Positions 4,959 through 6,364 of a stretch of DNA of 6,364 nt are shown in pieces. The translations under genes and the position numbers were made by a program. Numbering within the stretch: position 1 is the stretch's first letter; each line of letters begins with the position of its first letter. Origin of the DNA: Abditibacteriota bacterium (GTDB taxonomy: Bacteria > Armatimonadota > UBA5829); the NCBI GenBank assembly GCA_017958015.1, contig JAGDDM010000031.1, forward strand, positions 1-6,364, in the 5' to 3' direction. The notes under the pieces are model-generated. The model saw only the letters and a program-made list of their open reading frames with translations. It did not search any database and was not told the DNA's origin.

Positions 4959-5687
4959 AGAAAAAGACTTTACGAAATCATAGAAGTGGCAAGTGCCGGT
5001 GACAGGACAAGCGCGGCGTATGACCTGTTCATGATTTTTGTTATCCTCGCAAGCGTGGTGCCTTTAACCCTCAAGTCACCCGGTCCGATTTTCCGCGTAA
5101 TTGAGGTGGTTGCCACGCTGATTTTTATTGCGGATTATATTTTCCGTTTCATAACCGCCGACCTGCGCCTCGGGAAGGGGGCTCGGTCGTTTCTTATCTA
5201 CCCTTTCACTCTTTGGGCGATAGTTGACCTTATATCTATTCTCCCCGGCGTCAGTACACTCAACTCCGGATTCCGGCTTTTCAGGCTTTTTCGGATGTTT
5301 CGGGTGTTCCGTGCCCTTCGAGTGGCCAAGGCTTTTCGCTACTCAAAAACCTTTGAGATTATAATCGACGTTATTGTCCGTTCCCGGGGACCCCTCGGCG
5401 CCGTCTGCGCTTTGGCGGTAACTTATATTATCATCACGGCGCTTATCGTCTTTTGCGCCGAGCCCCAGAGCTTCGGAAACTATTTCGACGCCCTCTACTG
5501 GGCGGCTGTGACGCTTACCACCGTAGGTTACGGAGACCTGTACCCGGTGACGGCGATGGGGAGAGTCATCTCTATTGTGTCCGCACTCTTCGGTATTGCC
5601 GTGGTGGCACTTCCGGCGGGTATTATTACCGCCGGGTATATGCAGGCAATGGAAGAACGGAAAAATCAGCCCGCTGATGATAAATAG
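4956..5687 (+). CDS. Voltage-gated potassium channel, six transmembrane helices (Kv/KvAP type)
   Basis: This 243-residue inner-membrane channel forms tetramers in its family. S1 spans about 23-40, S2 about 46-66 with acidic Asp60, and S3 about 82-97 with Asp91, where the voltage-sensor counter-charges sit. S4 (105-128) has a basic residue at every third position: R107, R110, R113, R116, R119, R122, K125 and R128. S5 is about 146-168. The pore loop ends in the K+ selectivity filter TVGYGD (189-194), and S6 (about 203-228) contains a PAG kink at 220-222. The C-terminus is only about 15 residues, with no RCK, cyclic-nucleotide or coiled-coil domain, so gating should depend on voltage alone. Translation starts at TTG. 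A TM2-domain gene follows 40 nt later with no terminator between, so the two are probably co-transcribed. Confidence 0.95.
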   Translation: MRKRLYEIIEVASAGDRTSAAYDLFMIFVILASVVPLTLKSPGPIFRVIEVVATLIFIADYIFRFITADLRLGKGARSFLIYPFTLWAIVDLISILPGVSTLNSGFRLFRLFRMFRVFRALRVAKAFRYSKTFEIIIDVIVRSRGPLGAVCALAVTYIIITALIVFCAEPQSFGNYFDALYWAAVTLTTVGYGDLYPVTAMGRVISIVSALFGIAVVALPAGIITAGYMQAMEERKNQPADDK

Positions 5688-5727
5688 GGCGGTGCGGTAA
5701 GAACGAAAAACGAAAGGAATATCGATA

Positions 5728-6165
5728 ATGAGAAATCGGGACGTAAACGATTGGGATTCCACGCCGGATGATTTTCTTGAGCCCGCGAAACCGGAAGAGC
5801 CGGAGATTATATATGTTGAGACAACCCACGTGCCGCCGCCCCGGGTGCCCGGAGATGTGAGTCCCCGAAGCAAATTGACATTGCTTATGCTTTGCCTTAC
5901 TTTAGGACCTTTTGGCGTACATGACATTTACATCGGAAAATGGGAAGGGTTTTTCCTGAAATTCTTTACAGCGAATTGGCTTTTAATCGGATGGTTTACG
6001 GATATCGCGAAAGTTATTCGCGGAACTTATTGGGATCGTGAGGAACGCCCGGTTAGCGAGTGGAGAATAGAACCTGCAGAAGAAAACAAGCGGAAAGAAT
6101 GGACTATCAGAATTATAGTGATAGCGCTTTGGATTTTGGGTCCGATTTGCGGAAAAGAGCCATAA
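5728..6165 (+). CDS. TM2-domain membrane protein with acidic/proline-rich N-terminus
   Basis: This 145-residue protein starts at an ATG with AAGGA 9 nt upstream. Residues 1-45 are hydrophilic, acidic and proline-rich (EPAKPEEPE, HVPPPRVP) and probably cytoplasmic. Residues 47-98 match the TM2 domain: a basic RSKL lead-in, a first helix ending GPFGVHDIYIGKW (family motif G-x-H-D/R-x-Y-x-G, His65 to Gly70), and a second helix LLIGWFTDIAKVIRG with the conserved Asp92. A third hydrophobic segment (126-141) ends near the C-terminus, which is atypical for minimal TM2 proteins. TM2 proteins have no agreed biochemical function. It lies 40 nt behind the K+ channel gene. Its coding sequence is much more AT-rich than the pyrophosphatase (23 and 24 G+C per 60 bases at 5881-5940 and 5941-6000, against 40 per 60 at 2281-2340), so it may be a later acquisition. 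Confidence 0.85.
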   Translation: MRNRDVNDWDSTPDDFLEPAKPEEPEIIYVETTHVPPPRVPGDVSPRSKLTLLMLCLTLGPFGVHDIYIGKWEGFFLKFFTANWLLIGWFTDIAKVIRGTYWDREERPVSEWRIEPAEENKRKEWTIRIIVIALWILGPICGKEP

Positions 6166-6187
6166 ATCGTGAGTATGGATTGAGACG

Positions 6188-6220
6188 AAAGCGGCGCTGT
6201 TGACAAATAGGGCGCCGTTT
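6188..6220 (+). promoter_or_regulatory. Inverted repeat overlapping the tRNA promoter (weak terminator or operator)
   Basis: AAA-g-CGGCGC (6188-6197) pairs with GCGCCGTTT (6212-6220) with one bulged G. The 14-nt loop holds the tRNA gene's -35 box. It is the only hairpin after the TM2 gene's stop codon, so it may serve as that operon's terminator, although only three T's follow. Confidence 0.4.
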
Positions 6221-6228
6221 GGTAAACT
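6200..6228 (+). promoter_or_regulatory. Strong promoter of the tRNA-Leu gene
   Basis: A perfect TTGACA (6200-6205), a 17-bp spacer and TAAACT (6223-6228) lie just ahead of the tRNA. The predicted transcript start near 6235 leaves only a few bases of 5' leader. Confidence 0.85.
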
Positions 6229-6241
6229 AACTACGTTGTGT

Positions 6242-6326
<85 letters not shown>

Positions 6327-6356
6327 AAAATGACGCTCATCGAGCGTCATTTTTTT
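6327..6356 (+). terminator. Rho-independent terminator after the tRNA
   Basis: TGACGCTC (6331-6338) pairs with GAGCGTCA (6342-6349) around an ATC loop. Upstream A's extend the stem into a run of seven T's (6350-6356). It starts directly after the CCA end. Confidence 0.93.
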
Positions 6357-6364
6357 GACCGATC

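Noticed and set aside
5343..5927. 194-codon minus-strand frame over the K+ channel and TM2 genes
   Set aside because: It is antisense to the selectivity filter and S4 coding sequence, with no recognisable product.

Overview
The window reads as a piece of bacterial chromosome from an organism of moderate to high GC content. It carries housekeeping and membrane genes and shows no phage, transposon or CRISPR material. A secreted protein with a signal peptide, a signal-peptide-like PPase N-terminus, sigma-70-type promoters and a CCA-encoding tRNA fit a Gram-negative-like bacterium. I cannot name the phylum. The zinc-less ROK variant and the secreted basic protein remind me of Bacteroidetes/PVC-type genomes, but that is only an impression.

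Layout. Positions 3-197 hold the 3' end of an unidentified plus-strand gene. It converges on a minus-strand ROK-family sugar kinase/regulator (254-1216), and a perfect bidirectional terminator hairpin lies between them (209-241). A 218-bp divergent intergenic region follows. It holds a likely plus-strand promoter and an approximately 168-nt leader RNA. The leader ends in a hairpin that swallows the Shine-Dalgarno sequence and is followed by six T's directly against the ATG of a membrane pyrophosphatase (1435-3879, hppA-like). The pyrophosphatase has all its catalytic aspartates and the Lys/Thr signature of the K+-independent H+-pumping class. Its N-terminus is unusually long and signal-peptide-like.

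A strong promoter overlapping the pyrophosphatase stop codon drives an exported protein with a lysine-rich linker (3929-4801). That gene is closed by a terminator, then by a short cluster of heptanucleotide tandem repeats and a second GC hairpin. Next come a six-helix voltage-gated K+ channel that uses a TTG start (4956-5687) and a TM2-domain membrane protein (5728-6165), probably in one operon. The TM2 gene is much more AT-rich than the pyrophosphatase. The window ends with a tRNA-Leu(UAA) that has its own consensus promoter and a strong terminator.

How the genes relate. The pyrophosphatase would turn PPi hydrolysis into proton-motive force, and the K+ channel would set or sense membrane potential, so both act on membrane energetics. 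They are in separate transcription units and no functional link is proven. I found no clear novel multi-gene system. The most interesting item is the structured pyrophosphatase leader, which looks like a transcriptional or translational switch that I could not assign to a known riboswitch class.
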